From positions 248,001 to 312,000 of the forward strand of contig CP002295.1 in assembly GCA_000238975.1 (NCBI GenBank): a DNA stretch of 64,000 nt, in the 5' to 3' direction. This document shows, one piece after another, positions 1 through 11,410 of the stretch (positions within the stretch are counted from its first letter, which is position 1; the number at the start of each line of letters is the position of its first letter). The translations under genes were made by a program, and so were the position numbers. The DNA comes from Serratia symbiotica str. 'Cinara cedri' (GTDB lineage Bacteria; Pseudomonadota; Gammaproteobacteria; Enterobacterales; Enterobacteriaceae). The notes beneath the pieces are model-generated. The model saw nothing but the letters and a program-made list of their open reading frames with translations, had not been told where the DNA came from and ran no database searches.

Positions 1-18
1 TTATCGTTGGCCGAGTAG
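1..18 (+). CDS. ddlB: Probable 3' end of ddlB (D-Ala-D-Ala ligase), partial
   Basis: The first 18 bases read LSLAE-stop directly before ftsQ. E. coli DdlB ends in a very similar LELAD-stop and lies immediately upstream of ftsQ, so this is most likely the last codons of the D-alanine-D-alanine ligase gene of the dcw cluster. Only five codons are visible, so the call rests mainly on position. Confidence 0.55.
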
Positions 19-19
19 T

Positions 20-826
20 ATGTCGCAATCAGCTCTTAATACGTTGAATCATAGGGTAGGAAGTACAGCTCGTCCTAGTAATGGTTCACAATTATTAGGG
101 ATTGTCTGCTTGCTTATAGTATTGGTAATAATTATATGGAGTAGTTTGGTGGTTATTAGATGGATGAAAGAAGCCAGTAATCGTCCGCTTTGGCAACTAG
201 TGGTAACAGGTGAATGTTATTATACATCTATTGATGATATTCGTCATGCAATCTTATCATTAGGTCCACCAGGTACATTTATGACACAAGATGTAGATGT
301 TATTCTACAACAGGTTGAGCAGATACCATGGATTAAGCAAGTTAGCGTGCGTAAGGAATGGCCAGATAAATTAAAGATTCATTTAGTGGAGTACGCACCG
401 GTAGCTAGTTGGAATGATTTATATATGATTGACGCTGATGGAATATCGTTTAGTGAGCCATCAGAATGGGTCAGAAAACAGTCATTACCACTATTATATG
501 GCCCTGAAGGTAGCGAAAAAGATGTACTAGAGGGTTATCAGGCTATGAATGATATATTAACTGCCAGTAAATATACATTAAAGATGGTAGCTATGAGTGC
601 ATATCATTCTTGGCGATTAGTTTTAGATAATGACGCTCGATTAGAACTAGGGCGTGATAATTTTATGGGTCGATTGCAGCGATTTATTGAGCTTTATCCG
701 CTATTACAGCGACATGGGCAAGAAAAAAGCAAGCGTGTTAGTTATGTTGATTTGCGCTATGAATTTGGCGCTTCAGTAGGCTGGGCTTCATTACTCATTG
801 ATTCACATATGGTTGAAGCTAAGTAA
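20..826 (+). CDS. ftsQ: Cell division protein FtsQ
   Basis: FtsQ is the bitopic inner-membrane scaffold of the divisome that binds FtsB/FtsL. The 268-residue product has a short cytoplasmic N-terminus, one hydrophobic membrane segment at about residues 25-46, a POTRA-type stretch beginning near LVVTGE, and conserved blocks such as [25 protein letters not shown] and [16 protein letters not shown]. The start MSQSALNT matches the family start and sits one base after the upstream stop. Length is close to E. coli (276); the charged, Gln-rich E. coli tail is absent. It is followed by ftsA after about 40 bases, so it is probably part of one dcw operon. Its partner FtsB is encoded at 49661. Confidence 0.97.
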   Translation: MSQSALNTLNHRVGSTARPSNGSQLLGIVCLLIVLVIIIWSSLVVIRWMKEASNRPLWQLVVTGECYYTSIDDIRHAILSLGPPGTFMTQDVDVILQQVEQIPWIKQVSVRKEWPDKLKIHLVEYAPVASWNDLYMIDADGISFSEPSEWVRKQSLPLLYGPEGSEKDVLEGYQAMNDILTASKYTLKMVAMSAYHSWRLVLDNDARLELGRDNFMGRLQRFIELYPLLQRHGQEKSKRVSYVDLRYEFGASVGWASLLIDSHMVEAK

Positions 827-867
827 GATAGTAATTAGTAATAGGGTAAGGCATAGGCAAAATCACA

Positions 868-2124
868 ATGATCAAGTCGACGGACAGAAAACTGGTAGTG
901 GGGCTGGAGATTGGAACTACAAAAGTTTCTGCACTAGTAGGAGAAATTCTGCCAGATCACATGGTCAATATTATTGGGGTAGGTGGCTATTCGTCACGAG
1001 GCATAGAGAAGGGTGGCATTAATGATTTAGAATCGGTAGTAAAGTGCGTACATCATGCTATTGGTCAGGCTGAGCAGATGGCAGATTGTCATATTTCTTC
1101 GGTTTATCTTGCATTATCAGGAAAATATATTAGCTGTCAGAATGAAATAGGAATGGTTCCTATTTTAGAAGAAGAAGTAACTCAAGAAGATGTAGAAAAC
1201 GTCGTGCATATAGCTAAATCAGTACGTGTTCGTGATGAGCATCGTATCTTGCATATAATTCCTCAGGAATACGCTATCGACTATCAGGAGGGCATCAAGA
1301 ATCCAGTCGGACTTTCTGGCATGCGCATGCAGGCTAAAGTACATTTAATTACTTGCCATAATGACATGGCGAAGAATATTGTTAAGGCCGTAGAACGTTG
1401 CGGCTTAAAAGTAGACCAAATTATTTTTGCCGGTTTAGCAGCAAGTTATGCAGTGCTGACTGAAGATGAACGTGAGCTAGGTGTTTGTGTAGTTGATATT
1501 GGTGGTGGCACAATGGATATGGCGGTATACACAGGTGGAGCATTACGGCATATTAAGGTTATTCCTTATGCTGGGAATGCAGTTACTAGTGATATCGCTT
1601 ATGCGATTGGTACTACGCCAACTGATGCGGAGGCTATTAAAGTTTTACATGGTTGCGCACTTGGATCAATGGTTGGTAAGGATGAAATTCTAGATATTCC
1701 TAGCTTTGGCGGTCGTCCTGCGCGTAGTCTACAAAGACAGATATTGGCTGAAGTAATTGAGCCACGCTACACTGAGTTATTGAATTTAGTTAATGATGAA
1801 ATTTTGCATCTACAGGATCAATTGCGTCAGCAAAGGGTTAAACATAGCTTATCAGCGGGGATTGTGTTAACTGGGGGTGCTGCTCAAATTGATGGTTTAG
1901 TGACTTGTGCGCAACAGGTATTTCGTACTCAGGTACGCATCGGTAAACCATTAAATATTACAGGTTTAACGGACTATTCTCAGGAGCCTTATTATTCTAC
2001 GGCCGTAGGGTTGTTGCGCTACGGGCAAGAATGTCACCTGAATGATGAGGCAGAGATAGAAAGGCGTGCCTTGATAAGCAATTGGTTTAAACGTATCAAT
2101 AGCTGGCTGAGAAAAGAATTTTAA
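868..2124 (+). CDS. ftsA: Cell division protein FtsA
   Basis: FtsA is the actin-like ATPase that tethers FtsZ filaments to the membrane. The 418-residue product begins MIKSTDRKLVVGLEIGTTKV (phosphate-1 loop), contains the adenosine/phosphate motifs VVDIGGGTMDMAVYTGG and VLTGGAAQIDGL, and ends in the amphipathic membrane-targeting helix NWFKRINSWLRKEF. Length matches E. coli (420) and identity is visibly high across the whole protein, so it is under strong constraint. It lies between ftsQ and ftsZ in the usual order. The start at 868 gives the family N-terminus. Confidence 0.98.
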   Translation: MIKSTDRKLVVGLEIGTTKVSALVGEILPDHMVNIIGVGGYSSRGIEKGGINDLESVVKCVHHAIGQAEQMADCHISSVYLALSGKYISCQNEIGMVPILEEEVTQEDVENVVHIAKSVRVRDEHRILHIIPQEYAIDYQEGIKNPVGLSGMRMQAKVHLITCHNDMAKNIVKAVERCGLKVDQIIFAGLAASYAVLTEDERELGVCVVDIGGGTMDMAVYTGGALRHIKVIPYAGNAVTSDIAYAIGTTPTDAEAIKVLHGCALGSMVGKDEILDIPSFGGRPARSLQRQILAEVIEPRYTELLNLVNDEILHLQDQLRQQRVKHSLSAGIVLTGGAAQIDGLVTCAQQVFRTQVRIGKPLNITGLTDYSQEPYYSTAVGLLRYGQECHLNDEAEIERRALISNWFKRINSWLRKEF

Positions 2125-2197
2125 TTTCTTAATAAAAAGAGCATGCTAAACCATTTTATATGATCTTATAGTGACAGGTAGAAAACGGAGATTAATT

Positions 2198-3349
2198 ATG
2201 TTTGAACCAATAGAGCTAAATAATGATGCGGTGATTAAAGTTATCGGTGTTGGTGGTGGTGGTGGAAATGCTGTTGAACATATGGTATGTGAGCACATAG
2301 AGGGCGTTGAATTTTTTGCGATCAATACAGATGCTCAGGCGCTTCGTAAAATGGCGGTTAGTCAGACTATTCAAATTGGTAGCGCTATTACTAAGGGTCT
2401 AGGAGCAGGTGCAAACCCGGAGGTAGGTCGTGATTCAGCGGAAGAGGATCGTGAGTCTTTACGCGCGGTATTAGATGGTGCAGATATGGTGTTTATTGCA
2501 GCAGGTATGGGTGGCGGTACAGGCACTGGGGCAGCACCAGTTTTGGCCCAAGTAGCAAAGGACTTAAATATTTTGACTGTAGCTGTTGTAACTAAACCAT
2601 TTAATTTTGAAGGTAAGAAGCGTATGGCTTTTGCTGAACAAGGAATTGCTGAGTTATCTAAGCATGTTGATTCTCTAATTACTATTCCAAACGATAAGTT
2701 ATTAAAGGTTTTAGGTCGCGGTATTTCTTTGCTAGATGCATTCGGGGCAGCTAATAATGTGCTGAAAGGTGCGGTTCAGGGGATTGCTGAATTAATTACC
2801 CGCCCAGGTCTAATGAATGTTGATTTTGCTGATGTACGTACCGTGATGTCTGCAATGGGTTACGCTATGATGGGTTCTGGCATTGCTTGCGGTGAAGACC
2901 GTGCCGAAGAAGCAGCTGAAATGGCAATCTCTAGTCCACTTTTAGAAGATATTGATTTGTCCGGTGCTCGTGGAGTGTTAGTGAATATTACTGCGGGCTT
3001 TAATTTACGTTTAGATGAGTTTGAAACTGTGGGCAATACTATTCGTGCCTTTGCATCTGACAATGCCACTGTAGTGATTGGAACTTCTCTTGACCCGGAT
3101 ATGAACGATGAACTGCGTGTCACAGTTGTTGCAACGGGTATTGGTATGGACAGGCATTCTGAAATTAATTTAGCGCCTAATAAACAGGCTAGTCAGCCTA
3201 CTTTAGATCATCGTTATCAGCATAACTGTATGTCATCGTTGCCACAAAAAGTAAAGCTAGCAAAGATCGTTAATGATCAAGCTATACAGCAAAATAAAGA
3301 GTCAGATTATCTTGATATTCCTGCTTTCTTGCGTAAGCAGGCTGATTAG
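2198..3349 (+). CDS. ftsZ: Cell division protein FtsZ (tubulin-like GTPase)
   Basis: FtsZ polymerises into the Z ring. I place the start at the ATG at 2198 ([12 protein letters not shown]), 383 residues exactly as in E. coli, behind a purine-rich site (CGGAG, about 2185-2189); an in-frame GTG at 2171 would add nine non-family residues. Visible features are the Gly-rich loop [13 protein letters not shown], the GTP signature [10 protein letters not shown], the T7-loop region [15 protein letters not shown], a short variable linker, and the intact C-terminal peptide [14 protein letters not shown] that binds FtsA and ZipA. The gene follows ftsA by 73 bases and precedes lpxC, as in E. coli. A TGCTAAA-type extended -10 lies near 2144, so a private promoter is possible. 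Confidence 0.98.
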   Translation: MFEPIELNNDAVIKVIGVGGGGGNAVEHMVCEHIEGVEFFAINTDAQALRKMAVSQTIQIGSAITKGLGAGANPEVGRDSAEEDRESLRAVLDGADMVFIAAGMGGGTGTGAAPVLAQVAKDLNILTVAVVTKPFNFEGKKRMAFAEQGIAELSKHVDSLITIPNDKLLKVLGRGISLLDAFGAANNVLKGAVQGIAELITRPGLMNVDFADVRTVMSAMGYAMMGSGIACGEDRAEEAAEMAISSPLLEDIDLSGARGVLVNITAGFNLRLDEFETVGNTIRAFASDNATVVIGTSLDPDMNDELRVTVVATGIGMDRHSEINLAPNKQASQPTLDHRYQHNCMSSLPQKVKLAKIVNDQAIQQNKESDYLDIPAFLRKQAD

Positions 3350-3363
3350 AATATCCAAAATAT

Positions 3364-3390
3364 TTAGACTCCAACTCTATATGCTAAACT
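3364..3390 (+). promoter_or_regulatory. Possible promoter for lpxC
   Basis: A TTAGAC-like -35 (3364-3369) and an extended -10 TGCTAAACT (3382-3390) lie about 60 bases upstream of lpxC in the ftsZ-lpxC gap. The spacer is short (15) and the DNA is AT-rich, so chance matches are common; this is a suggestion only. Confidence 0.3.
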
Positions 3391-3449
3391 ATTCTGCTAG
3401 CTATGTATAGACTTGCTAAGTAGGATGGATAACATTATGAAATAACACG

Positions 3450-4361
3450 ATGATCAAACAAAGGACATTAAAACGTATTGTGCAGGTGACAGGAGTTGGT
3501 TTGCATACCGGCGAGAAAATCACGCTAACTATGCGCCCATCATTAGCGAATACTGGGGTCATCTATCGTCGCACTGACTTAAATCCACCGGTTAATTTTA
3601 CGGCCGATGCAAAATCCGTGCGTGATACTATGCTTTGTACTTGTCTGGTGAATGAGCATGATGTCCGTCTTTCTACCGTTGAACACCTGAATGCTGCATT
3701 GGCTGGATTAGGCATAGATAATATTATTATTGATGTTAATGCTGCTGAAATACCTATTATGGATGGTAGCGCAAGTCCTTTTGTGTTCCTGTTACTAGAT
3801 AGTGGCATTAAAGAATTAAATTTTGCGAAGAAATTTTTACGTTTAAAAGATTGTGTACGAGTTGAAGATGGTGATAAGTGGGCTGAGCTAGCTCCGCATA
3901 ATGGTTTTCGTTTAGTTTTCACTATTGACTTTAATCATCCAGCTATTAACGCTAGTACACAATGTTATCGTTTAGATTTTTCTGCAGATTCTTTTGTGCG
4001 TAAAATTAGTCGTGCGCGTACTTTTGGTTTTATGCGTGATATCGAATATCTTCAGTCCCGTGGTTTGGCTCTCGGGGGCAGCTTTGATTGTGCTATTGTG
4101 GTGGATGATTATCGTGTGCTAAATGAAGATGGTTTGCGTTTTGAAGATGAATTTGTGCGTCATAAAATGCTTGACGCAATCGGCGATTTATTTATGTGTG
4201 GACATAATATAATTGGTGAGTTTACCGCGTATAAGTCAGGACATACGCTAAATAATAAGTTACTACAAGCCGTGTTAGCTAGGCAAGAAGCGTGGGAATA
4301 TGTTACCTTCCAAGATGACGCAGATATGCCATTGACATTTAAGGCACCATCTACTGTGTAG
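3450..4361 (+). CDS. lpxC: UDP-3-O-acyl-N-acetylglucosamine deacetylase LpxC
   Basis: LpxC is the zinc enzyme for the committed step of lipid A synthesis, in the cytosol. The 303-residue product (E. coli 305) begins [21 protein letters not shown] and has the two repeated domains. Metal and catalytic motifs are present: [10 protein letters not shown] with E78/H79, [13 protein letters not shown] with zinc-binding His/Asp, and the catalytic His in KSGHTLNN. Retention implies a lipid A-containing outer membrane. It closes the dcw cluster and is followed by a gene on the opposite strand. Confidence 0.98.
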   Translation: MIKQRTLKRIVQVTGVGLHTGEKITLTMRPSLANTGVIYRRTDLNPPVNFTADAKSVRDTMLCTCLVNEHDVRLSTVEHLNAALAGLGIDNIIIDVNAAEIPIMDGSASPFVFLLLDSGIKELNFAKKFLRLKDCVRVEDGDKWAELAPHNGFRLVFTIDFNHPAINASTQCYRLDFSADSFVRKISRARTFGFMRDIEYLQSRGLALGGSFDCAIVVDDYRVLNEDGLRFEDEFVRHKMLDAIGDLFMCGHNIIGEFTAYKSGHTLNNKLLQAVLARQEAWEYVTFQDDADMPLTFKAPSTV

Positions 4362-4505
4362 TATGATTGCTTTTATTAAGGATCTTTATAATTTATCAGT
4401 TTACTTATAATAATATATATAGGTTAATATATATGCTCAATAAGGTGAATATTTATGTAATATTTTACAAGTTTGAAATTGTACTGCCAACTATATTATG
4501 ATTAG

Positions 4506-4991
4506 TTATTTTATGTTCTCTTTGGCTAAAGTAGTTAGCCGCTCTAATATTTTACGTAGTTTATTTGGGCATCGGTTAGCTAATCTCTTGAGTACTATAG
4601 CGCTTTCTGGACTTAGATAAGATAATTTTTTTGCTTGTTTTGTGCATGTTATTTGATCGGTCTCTTTTGTTATTAAGCTTGGGTTAATTCTTATATCTAT
4701 AGATGACAAGGATGGGAGAATCTTAACTCGTAGCGTAGAGAGTAACATTGGTTGTTCGTAGCGTAAGCGCATCATTAAACTGGCGTTTGCCACCTCTAAT
4801 ACTAAAATATTTTGCCGTATGTTTGCTACGCGACACCAAAGACGTAGTTCAGTTGGTAATAGCGCTTTAACTGTATCATTTAGTTTAATTATTTCCAACG
4901 TATGTTGTTGGATGTTATATAGCAGTGTTGTACCTGGTTTAAGAGAGTTATCGAACAGTACATCTAGTAACTGTGGATAGCTATTGCGCAT
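4506..4991 (-). CDS. dciA: DUF721 / DciA-like protein
   Basis: The 161-residue product resembles the DUF721 family, whose characterised members (DciA) help load the replicative helicase DnaB at the origin. The core at about residues 44-105 has the family pattern: LLPTELRLWCRVANIRQ, then NILVLEVANASLMMRLRYEQ, then LLSTLRVKILPSL and a final IDIRINP strand. A less conserved, Lys-rich C-terminal tail follows. It sits on the minus strand between lpxC and secA; DUF721 genes occur in this neighbourhood in other gammaproteobacteria such as Pseudomonas. E. coli uses DnaC instead and lacks DciA. The family call is fairly firm; the helicase-loading role here is inferred. Confidence 0.75.
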   Translation of the reverse strand: MRNSYPQLLDVLFDNSLKPGTTLLYNIQQHTLEIIKLNDTVKALLPTELRLWCRVANIRQNILVLEVANASLMMRLRYEQPMLLSTLRVKILPSLSSIDIRINPSLITKETDQITCTKQAKKLSYLSPESAIVLKRLANRCPNKLRKILERLTTLAKENIK

Positions 4992-5619
4992 AATGCCCTC
5001 GCTAGTTATAGTTTTGCGATCAGTATTCTAAATCGTTGCCTTAATGTTACAGATATTATTTTTTATATCTAGTCTTTGATTGATGATGATGCTCTTGTTT
5101 AGAGAGCCTGCGTGTTTAGCAGGCACATCATATTTAGTTATAGTTATGTTGTATATGACTTTCTATAGCTTGAGTTAGTAATTAGTTTATGTTGCTTATT
5201 ACCTTGTATGGCTATAGGAGCTGTGTATTTATTAGGTATGTGGTGTAATTGCCGTTCTAGTATAAGTTATGAATCATCGTTCATCAATCTTTCGTATTAG
5301 TCTTGCATGCAATATATATGCATAGGTAAAAAAATGAAACCGAAGTTATAAAATATTTATCCAGGCGTATAGCTATATCTGTTTTCATCTATAACATATT
5401 GTTGATGTCCAAACTAAATCTGTAGACTATGATTTATAATATTTATTATATTTGTAATTTATATTGACCTATCCTGAATCAGTCTGTATTTGGTATGGTA
5501 CTAAGCATTTATTTTAGGATTATCGTTGTCAGTTGGTTTTGAACATAAGAAGACAAAAAATAACAAATAAAGTAAGTTGATTCCTACTTCGAGTTGTTAT
5601 TACAGAGATATCAAATATT
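4992..5619. other. AT-rich spacer between dciA and secA (no secM seen)
   Basis: In E. coli this gap holds secM, the secretion monitor that controls secA. I see only a stop-interrupted fragment starting at about 5269 (MNHRSSIFRISLACN, then stop) and no sequence resembling the SecM arrest peptide. The spacer must carry the secA promoter and ribosome site but none is obvious. Confidence 0.5.
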
Positions 5620-8331
5620 ATGTTAGTAAAATTGTTAACTAAATTTTTTGGGAGCCGTAATGATCGCATACTATCTCGTATGCGCAAAGTAGTTCAGCAG
5701 ATTAATCATATGGAATTAGATATAGAGAAATTATCTGATGATGAGTTAAGATCCAAAACCAATGAATTTCGTATGCGCTTAAAAAAAGGCGAGATCTTTG
5801 AGAATCTCATACCAGAAGCGTTTGCTGTAGTGCGTGAAGGAAGTAAGCGTGTTTTTGGTATGCGTCACTTTGATGTACAATTATTGGGCGGTATGGTATT
5901 ACATAATCGCTGTATTGCTGAGATGCGTACTGGAGAAGGTAAAACACTAACCGCTACATTACCGGCATATTTAAATGCTTTGTGTGGTCGTGGTGTACAT
6001 GTGGTTACTGTTAATGATTATCTAGCACAACGCGATGCCGAAAACAATCGTCCATTATTTGAATTTCTTGATATGAGTATTGGTATAAATTTACCTGGTA
6101 TGTCATCATCGGCCAAGCGCGCAGCTTATGCTGCAGATATTACTTATGGTACTAATAACGAATATGGATTTGATTATTTACGTGACAACATGGCATTTAG
6201 TCCAGAGGAACGAGTTCAACGTGAATTATATTATGCACTGGTGGATGAGGTAGATTCTATTCTTATTGATGAAGCTCGTACTCCGTTAATTATTTCTGGG
6301 CCAGCAGAAGATAGTTCTGAGATGTATCTCAAGGTTAATGAGCTAATTCCGAAATTAATTCGCCAAGAAAAAGAAGATTCTGATTACTTCCAAGGTTTAG
6401 GTCATTTTTCAGTGGATGAAAAATCACGTCAGGTACATCTGACTGAACGCGGTCTTATTTTGGTAGAGGACATGATGATAAAATCTAAAATTATGGAAGT
6501 AGGAGAGTCACTTTACTCCCCGGCTAATATTATGCTGATGCATCATATTACCGCTGCTCTTCGTGCCCATGTATTGTTGAATCGAGATATTGATTATATA
6601 GTGAAGAATGGGGAAGTGATTATTGTTGATGAGCATACTGGTCGCCCTATGCATGGTCGACGTTGGTCAGATGGCCTTCATCAGGCAGTAGAAGCCAAAG
6701 AGGGCCTGATGATTCAGCATGAGAATCAGACATTAGCTGCTATTACATTTCAGAATTATTTTCGCCTGTATGAAAAGCTGGCCGGAATGACTGGTACTGC
6801 TTATACAGAGGCTTTTGAGTTTAGTTCTATCTACAAGTTAGATACCATTGTAGTACCAACTAATCGCCCAATGATTCGTAAAGACATGCCAGATTTAGTA
6901 TACTTAAGTGAAAGAGAAAAGATTAGTGCAATTATTAATGATATCCGCGAGCATATAGCTAATGGTCAGCCTGTATTAGTAGGAACTATTTCAATAGAAA
7001 AATCTGAGTTAATTTCCCATGAATTAACTAAAATAGGTATTCATCATAAAGTTCTGAATGCTAAATTTCATGCCATGGAAGCGGATATTATAGCACAAGC
7101 CGGTCAGAGTAGTGCAGTCACTATTGCTACTAACATGGCGGGGCGTGGCACTGATATTGTATTAGGCGGTAATTGGCAAGCAGAAGTTACTCAGTTAAAA
7201 GGACCTACTAAAGAGCAGATTATTGCTATTAAGAGCGCCTGGCAACGTCGTCATGATGAAGTTCTGGCGGTTGGCGGCCTTCATGTTATTGGTACTGAGC
7301 GTCATGAATCACGTCGTATTGATAACCAATTACGTGGTCGTTCTGGTCGTCAAGGCGACGCTGGTTCATCTCGTTTTTACTTATCAATGGAAGATATGCT
7401 AATGCGTATATTTGCATCGGACCGTGTATCTGGAATGATGCGTAAATTAGGGATGAAGGAGGGTGAAGCAATTGAACACCCATGGGTGACTAAAGCGATT
7501 GAGAATGCTCAGGGTAAAGTAGAAAGTCGAAACTTTGATATTCGTAAACAACTGTTAGAGTATGATGATGTTGCCAATGATCAGCGCCGTGCTATATACG
7601 ATCAACGCAATGAATTATTAGCTGCGTCCGATATTAGCGAAACCATTATCAGTATCCGTAAAGACGTGTTTAATAGAATTATAGATAACCATATAGTCCC
7701 TCAATCATTAGAAGAAGAATGGGATATTAAAGGTTTAGAAGAGTGTTTAAAAAATGATTTTCACTTAGAAATACCGATTATAGAATGGTTACAAAAAGAT
7801 CCTAATTTGCATGAAGAAAGTTTACGGGCGAGTATATTAGATAGCATTAATGCACAGTATTTATATAAGGAGGGAATCATTACCAGCAGGGTGATGCGAA
7901 ACTTTGAGAAGAGTGTAATGTTACAAGTGTTAGATGCCTTATGGAAAGAGCATCTGGCTGCAATGGACTATTTACGTCAAGGTATTCACCTGCGCGGCTA
8001 TGCGCAGAAAGATCCTAAGCAAGAATATAAGCGTGAATCCTTCAAGATGTTTACAGCCATGCTAGAAGTATTAAAATATGAGGTAATTAGCGCGTTAAGT
8101 AAGGTGCAGACGCAGATACCAAAAGAAGTTGAAGCTGTGGAGCAGTGCATCCATAAAGAAATGGAGTATATATCACAACAGCAACATTCTAGTCATCGTA
8201 AAGAGTGCGCGTCCGTTATTCATGTTATGCATGAGTCTGTAGGTAGTGAACAAAAAATTGGTCGTAATGATCTTTGTCCATGCAATTCAGGTAAAAAATT
8301 CAAACAATGTCATGGTCGTCTCCAAAAGTAG
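5620..8331 (+). CDS. secA: Preprotein translocase ATPase SecA
   Basis: SecA drives preproteins through SecYEG. The 903-residue product (E. coli 901) starts [16 protein letters not shown]. It shows nucleotide-binding domain 1 with Walker A MRTGEGKT near residues 102-109 and Walker B-type [17 protein letters not shown], the preprotein cross-linking region, NBD2 with [16 protein letters not shown] and [23 protein letters not shown], the helical scaffold, and an intact zinc-binding C-terminus [18 protein letters not shown] that contacts SecB. The whole reading frame is intact. The upstream secM seen in E. coli is missing, so its usual translational control is probably lost. Confidence 0.98.
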   Translation: MLVKLLTKFFGSRNDRILSRMRKVVQQINHMELDIEKLSDDELRSKTNEFRMRLKKGEIFENLIPEAFAVVREGSKRVFGMRHFDVQLLGGMVLHNRCIAEMRTGEGKTLTATLPAYLNALCGRGVHVVTVNDYLAQRDAENNRPLFEFLDMSIGINLPGMSSSAKRAAYAADITYGTNNEYGFDYLRDNMAFSPEERVQRELYYALVDEVDSILIDEARTPLIISGPAEDSSEMYLKVNELIPKLIRQEKEDSDYFQGLGHFSVDEKSRQVHLTERGLILVEDMMIKSKIMEVGESLYSPANIMLMHHITAALRAHVLLNRDIDYIVKNGEVIIVDEHTGRPMHGRRWSDGLHQAVEAKEGLMIQHENQTLAAITFQNYFRLYEKLAGMTGTAYTEAFEFSSIYKLDTIVVPTNRPMIRKDMPDLVYLSEREKISAIINDIREHIANGQPVLVGTISIEKSELISHELTKIGIHHKVLNAKFHAMEADIIAQAGQSSAVTIATNMAGRGTDIVLGGNWQAEVTQLKGPTKEQIIAIKSAWQRRHDEVLAVGGLHVIGTERHESRRIDNQLRGRSGRQGDAGSSRFYLSMEDMLMRIFASDRVSGMMRKLGMKEGEAIEHPWVTKAIENAQGKVESRNFDIRKQLLEYDDVANDQRRAIYDQRNELLAASDISETIISIRKDVFNRIIDNHIVPQSLEEEWDIKGLEECLKNDFHLEIPIIEWLQKDPNLHEESLRASILDSINAQYLYKEGIITSRVMRNFEKSVMLQVLDALWKEHLAAMDYLRQGIHLRGYAQKDPKQEYKRESFKMFTAMLEVLKYEVISALSKVQTQIPKEVEAVEQCIHKEMEYISQQQHSSHRKECASVIHVMHESVGSEQKIGRNDLCPCNSGKKFKQCHGRLQK

Positions 8332-8775
8332 TCAGTATTATACTTATACTTATAGTTATTTTAATAGTACTGAGAATCTTAACTAAAAGTAAATGGATTA
8401 GATAATTATTTGAAGAGCTCTTGTGCTAAACTTTAGATATAAATCGTGCTAGTTTGTATTTGTTTACGTAAATACTAAGTAATAGTAGCTGCTAGTTAAT
8501 AAAGATATATTTTAATATACCGAAGAGCTGATGGGAATTTATTATAGAAGCATGTTGAATTTTAATTGTCATGATAAATCAAGAAAGTATAATAAAAAAT
8601 TTTAATATTACTTTAGGTATTTTGTCATGCGCATAAGTAAATTTTTATTACTATTGATATATATTGATGTGTATGGGTCAAACCTTAAGGTTTTTTAGCA
8701 AAAAATATATTTCGTTGAAGTAAGCAGCCCATTATGAGTTGTATGAATATACAGTTATCATAATTAAAGATACAA

Positions 8776-8817
8776 GATACCCTTAGATACCCTTAGATAC
8801 CCTTAGATACCCCTTAG
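8776..8817. repeat. Tandem repeat of a 10-base unit
   Basis: The unit CCTTAGATAC occurs three times in a row (8781-8810), preceded by GATAC and followed by a slightly altered copy CCCTTAG. It lies in non-coding DNA downstream of secA and looks like a slippage product. Confidence 0.9.
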
Positions 8818-10069
8818 TTATTAACATCCCTAGTTATTGGAATATTATTTAAACAATAGAATAATCATAATAAATTTTCTTTAGTAGAAGTTTAGATAGG
8901 TGTATATTTTAGCTGTATATTATAATTAGTATATTGTGTGAAGTAGTTGAAATTATATATGAAAGATGTGATTCGTTAATATTAACATTGTTATATGATT
9001 GATAGAATAAGGTAGTACTTTGTAATAAAGTAGCAGTGAAGGATAATATTAACTTATCTAATAGGAGTCGATAGGAGTAGACTAGATATAGCTATTAGGT
9101 TTTATTAATATATTTTAACTATTTATGCTATTATAACGAGTAATATAACTTATATGTAGCAATACATCAGTAATTTATTTTATTTAGTTTACTATAAATT
9201 TTAATATCAGATGCTATAAAGTTGTATTCAGTAGTGTTACTACGTGCACTTTAGCAAGTAATTTTATACGAAATGAGTGCAATTGTTTATAGTATGTTTT
9301 TTATTTATCAGCTAAATGACTATAATGGATTAATTAATATCAGTTGACTATAGAAAAAGTAGTATAGACTGATTTTATCTTATATTATTAATACAGTTTA
9401 GGTATTTTATTGCAGGTATTATTCTGTAGATAGAATTATTATTTTCAAACACTTATTATATCTAAATATAATATATGTTCATGAATTATATAATAATATA
9501 TCGACTCAAGTTTATAATATTCTACCATTATATTTTTTTTAAAATAACAAGTATTAAAAGTATAACGTATCCTGTTATTAGATAACATGATTAAAATTTT
9601 GGTGACTATTGTATATTTATGCGTTCCAGTTTTGCCATTGCGAGTTCTTCTTCGAATAATTATTTTAAGGTTTATTTGATTATGAAAGATATTATTTTAA
9701 GTATTAAATATAGTGATATGCTTGGCTGTTGTTTTAGTGGTGTTAGTGCCTACTATTAATTAATAAGTTCATGTTTTTATCTTTACTAAAGTTTTATGCA
9801 AAGTAGTATATTTACACATATAGGTTAGATAAGTTAAGGGTATTATAGCTATTAGTTATTCTTGTTTGTTTTGTTACTATCTCTAAATATATTTCTCTAT
9901 CTAAATACTATTTCACTTTATTATACAGATAGAAGTGTATTATGACTTTTATACTAAAGCACTAAAGGTTAGAAAACTATAATACTCCATAAGCTGGTTA
10001 TATAAATCTGTTGTAATTGTTATATAATTTTTTTATTTACGGTGACAATAAATGGCGAGTAATTTAGAT

Positions 10070-10139
10070 AACTAGGTATTTAAGCACTAGGGTAATCTCG
10101 AGGAGAATTATTATTCTTAGTGCTTTGAAATACCTAGTT
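10070..10139. other. Long imperfect inverted repeat (possible RNA hairpin)
   Basis: The left arm AACTAGGTATTTAAGCACTA (10070-10089) pairs with the right arm at about 10118-10139 apart from a two-base bulge. Inside the loop TAATCTC and GAGAATTA can extend the stem. No gene borders it closely on either side, so it is not obviously a terminator of a retained gene. Confidence 0.6.
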
Positions 10140-10780
10140 AAGCATTAATAATTTAGTATTGCATAATTATATGTATGTAAGCGCAGATGTTAAGCATTTA
10201 CTGTTTTATCTAGAATATGAGTCATACTTCACTGAATAGACTATAACTTAATTTATAGTATATGCGTAGTAATAGATATAAGTATACAAGGCTATATTAT
10301 ATATCTAAAATATAATAGTATACTTAAGGTATAATATTAATTTAGCTTCATTGGTCGCAGTGTATATTCTTTAAACTATTAAATCATGAGGCTAAGCTCG
10401 ATTTGTATTTAATTTATATAGCCAGATAGTATTATGTAGGATGAAGGGGTATAATATTTATTAAATAAAGCCAAATTTATTTAGCTGGCAATAAAATTAA
10501 GTGATCTATAGGTGTAGATTAGATAGATAAGTGGTAATGATTGCTAAGTAACTTGGTACATGATTATTGCGGATATATTAATAACTCCTCATTTAACTGG
10601 TCTCTATTTATAGGCGGCTAGAGATATTACATAATGCGGTGATAAATATTGCTTGCTGCATTGTTATTTAATCTTTGTTAATCATCTATAGTATTAAATA
10701 GATTTTGCTATTATATTTATACCTATATCACAGAACCTTATATTGCATTAATATTTATAGGAAGTGTGCGTAATCATCAT

Positions 10781-11410
10781 TCATGTACATGTAATGGAAT
10801 TGCATTCAGATGCTGAGTCTGCTAGTCTAAGGTAGTAAATATGTAGTACGTAGACTGCTAGCCTTATCTCTAGAGACCCCTTATTATTGTTAATAATGTC
10901 ATCTGCAATGGCGAGACGTTGCTCACGTGAGGCTTGAGCTAAAAGAATATCTTGCGCTTGTTGGTGGCTAATACCATCACGTGTAACAGTTCTAGCAAGT
11001 TGAGTTTGTACGTTTACATCTATTACTAATATTCGATCGGCTTCTTGTTGTAGGTTATTTTCCACGAGCAGTGGTACTATCCACAGCACATAAGGGCTAG
11101 TAGCTAGTGCTAACTGATGTTTTGTTTCTTGATAAATTAGCGGATGTAATAATTGATTTAGCCAAATTCGATTATCATACTGGCCAAAGATTATTTCACG
11201 CATCATTATACGATTTAATGCTCCATTTTCTAGCAATACTTTTTTACCAAAATGTTTCGTTATTCTTACTAGAATATCGGTGCCTGGCTTGACAATTTGC
11301 CGAGCAATTATATCAGTATCAACAATATTCACGCCATAACAAGCAAAGGCTTTTGCTACAGTTGATTTACCGCTGCTAATACCTCCAGTTAACGCAACAA
11401 TGTAGACCAT
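10781..11410 (-). CDS. coaE: Dephospho-CoA kinase CoaE
   Basis: CoaE phosphorylates dephospho-CoA to coenzyme A, the last step of CoA synthesis. The 209-residue product (E. coli 206) begins MVYIVALTGGISSGKSTVAKAF with the P-loop at residues 9-16, then VDTDIIARQIV (acceptor site), the lid region LLHPLIYQETKHQL, PYVLWIVPLLVEN, and ILLAQASREQRLAIADDIINN with the conserved R-E-R and DD-I-NN segments. It stands alone; neighbours expected from E. coli (zapD, yacG) are gone. Confidence 0.97.
   Translation of the reverse strand: MVYIVALTGGISSGKSTVAKAFACYGVNIVDTDIIARQIVKPGTDILVRITKHFGKKVLLENGALNRIMMREIIFGQYDNRIWLNQLLHPLIYQETKHQLALATSPYVLWIVPLLVENNLQQEADRILVIDVNVQTQLARTVTRDGISHQQAQDILLAQASREQRLAIADDIINNNKGSLEIRLAVYVLHIYYLRLADSASECNSITCT

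Larger units (their letters stand above)
8332..10780. other. Non-coding AT-rich spacer between secA and coaE
   Basis: About 2.4 kb with no credible gene. By synteny with E. coli it should have held mutT (plus) and yacG and zapD (minus); I could not align any of these by eye. It contains a 10-base tandem repeat at 8776-8817 and a large imperfect hairpin at 10070-10139, listed separately. Confidence 0.6.

Noticed and set aside
8420-8440. TGTGCTAAACTTTAGATAT as a promoter
   Set aside because: It resembles the extended -10 near lpxC but no gene follows for more than 2 kb on the plus strand.
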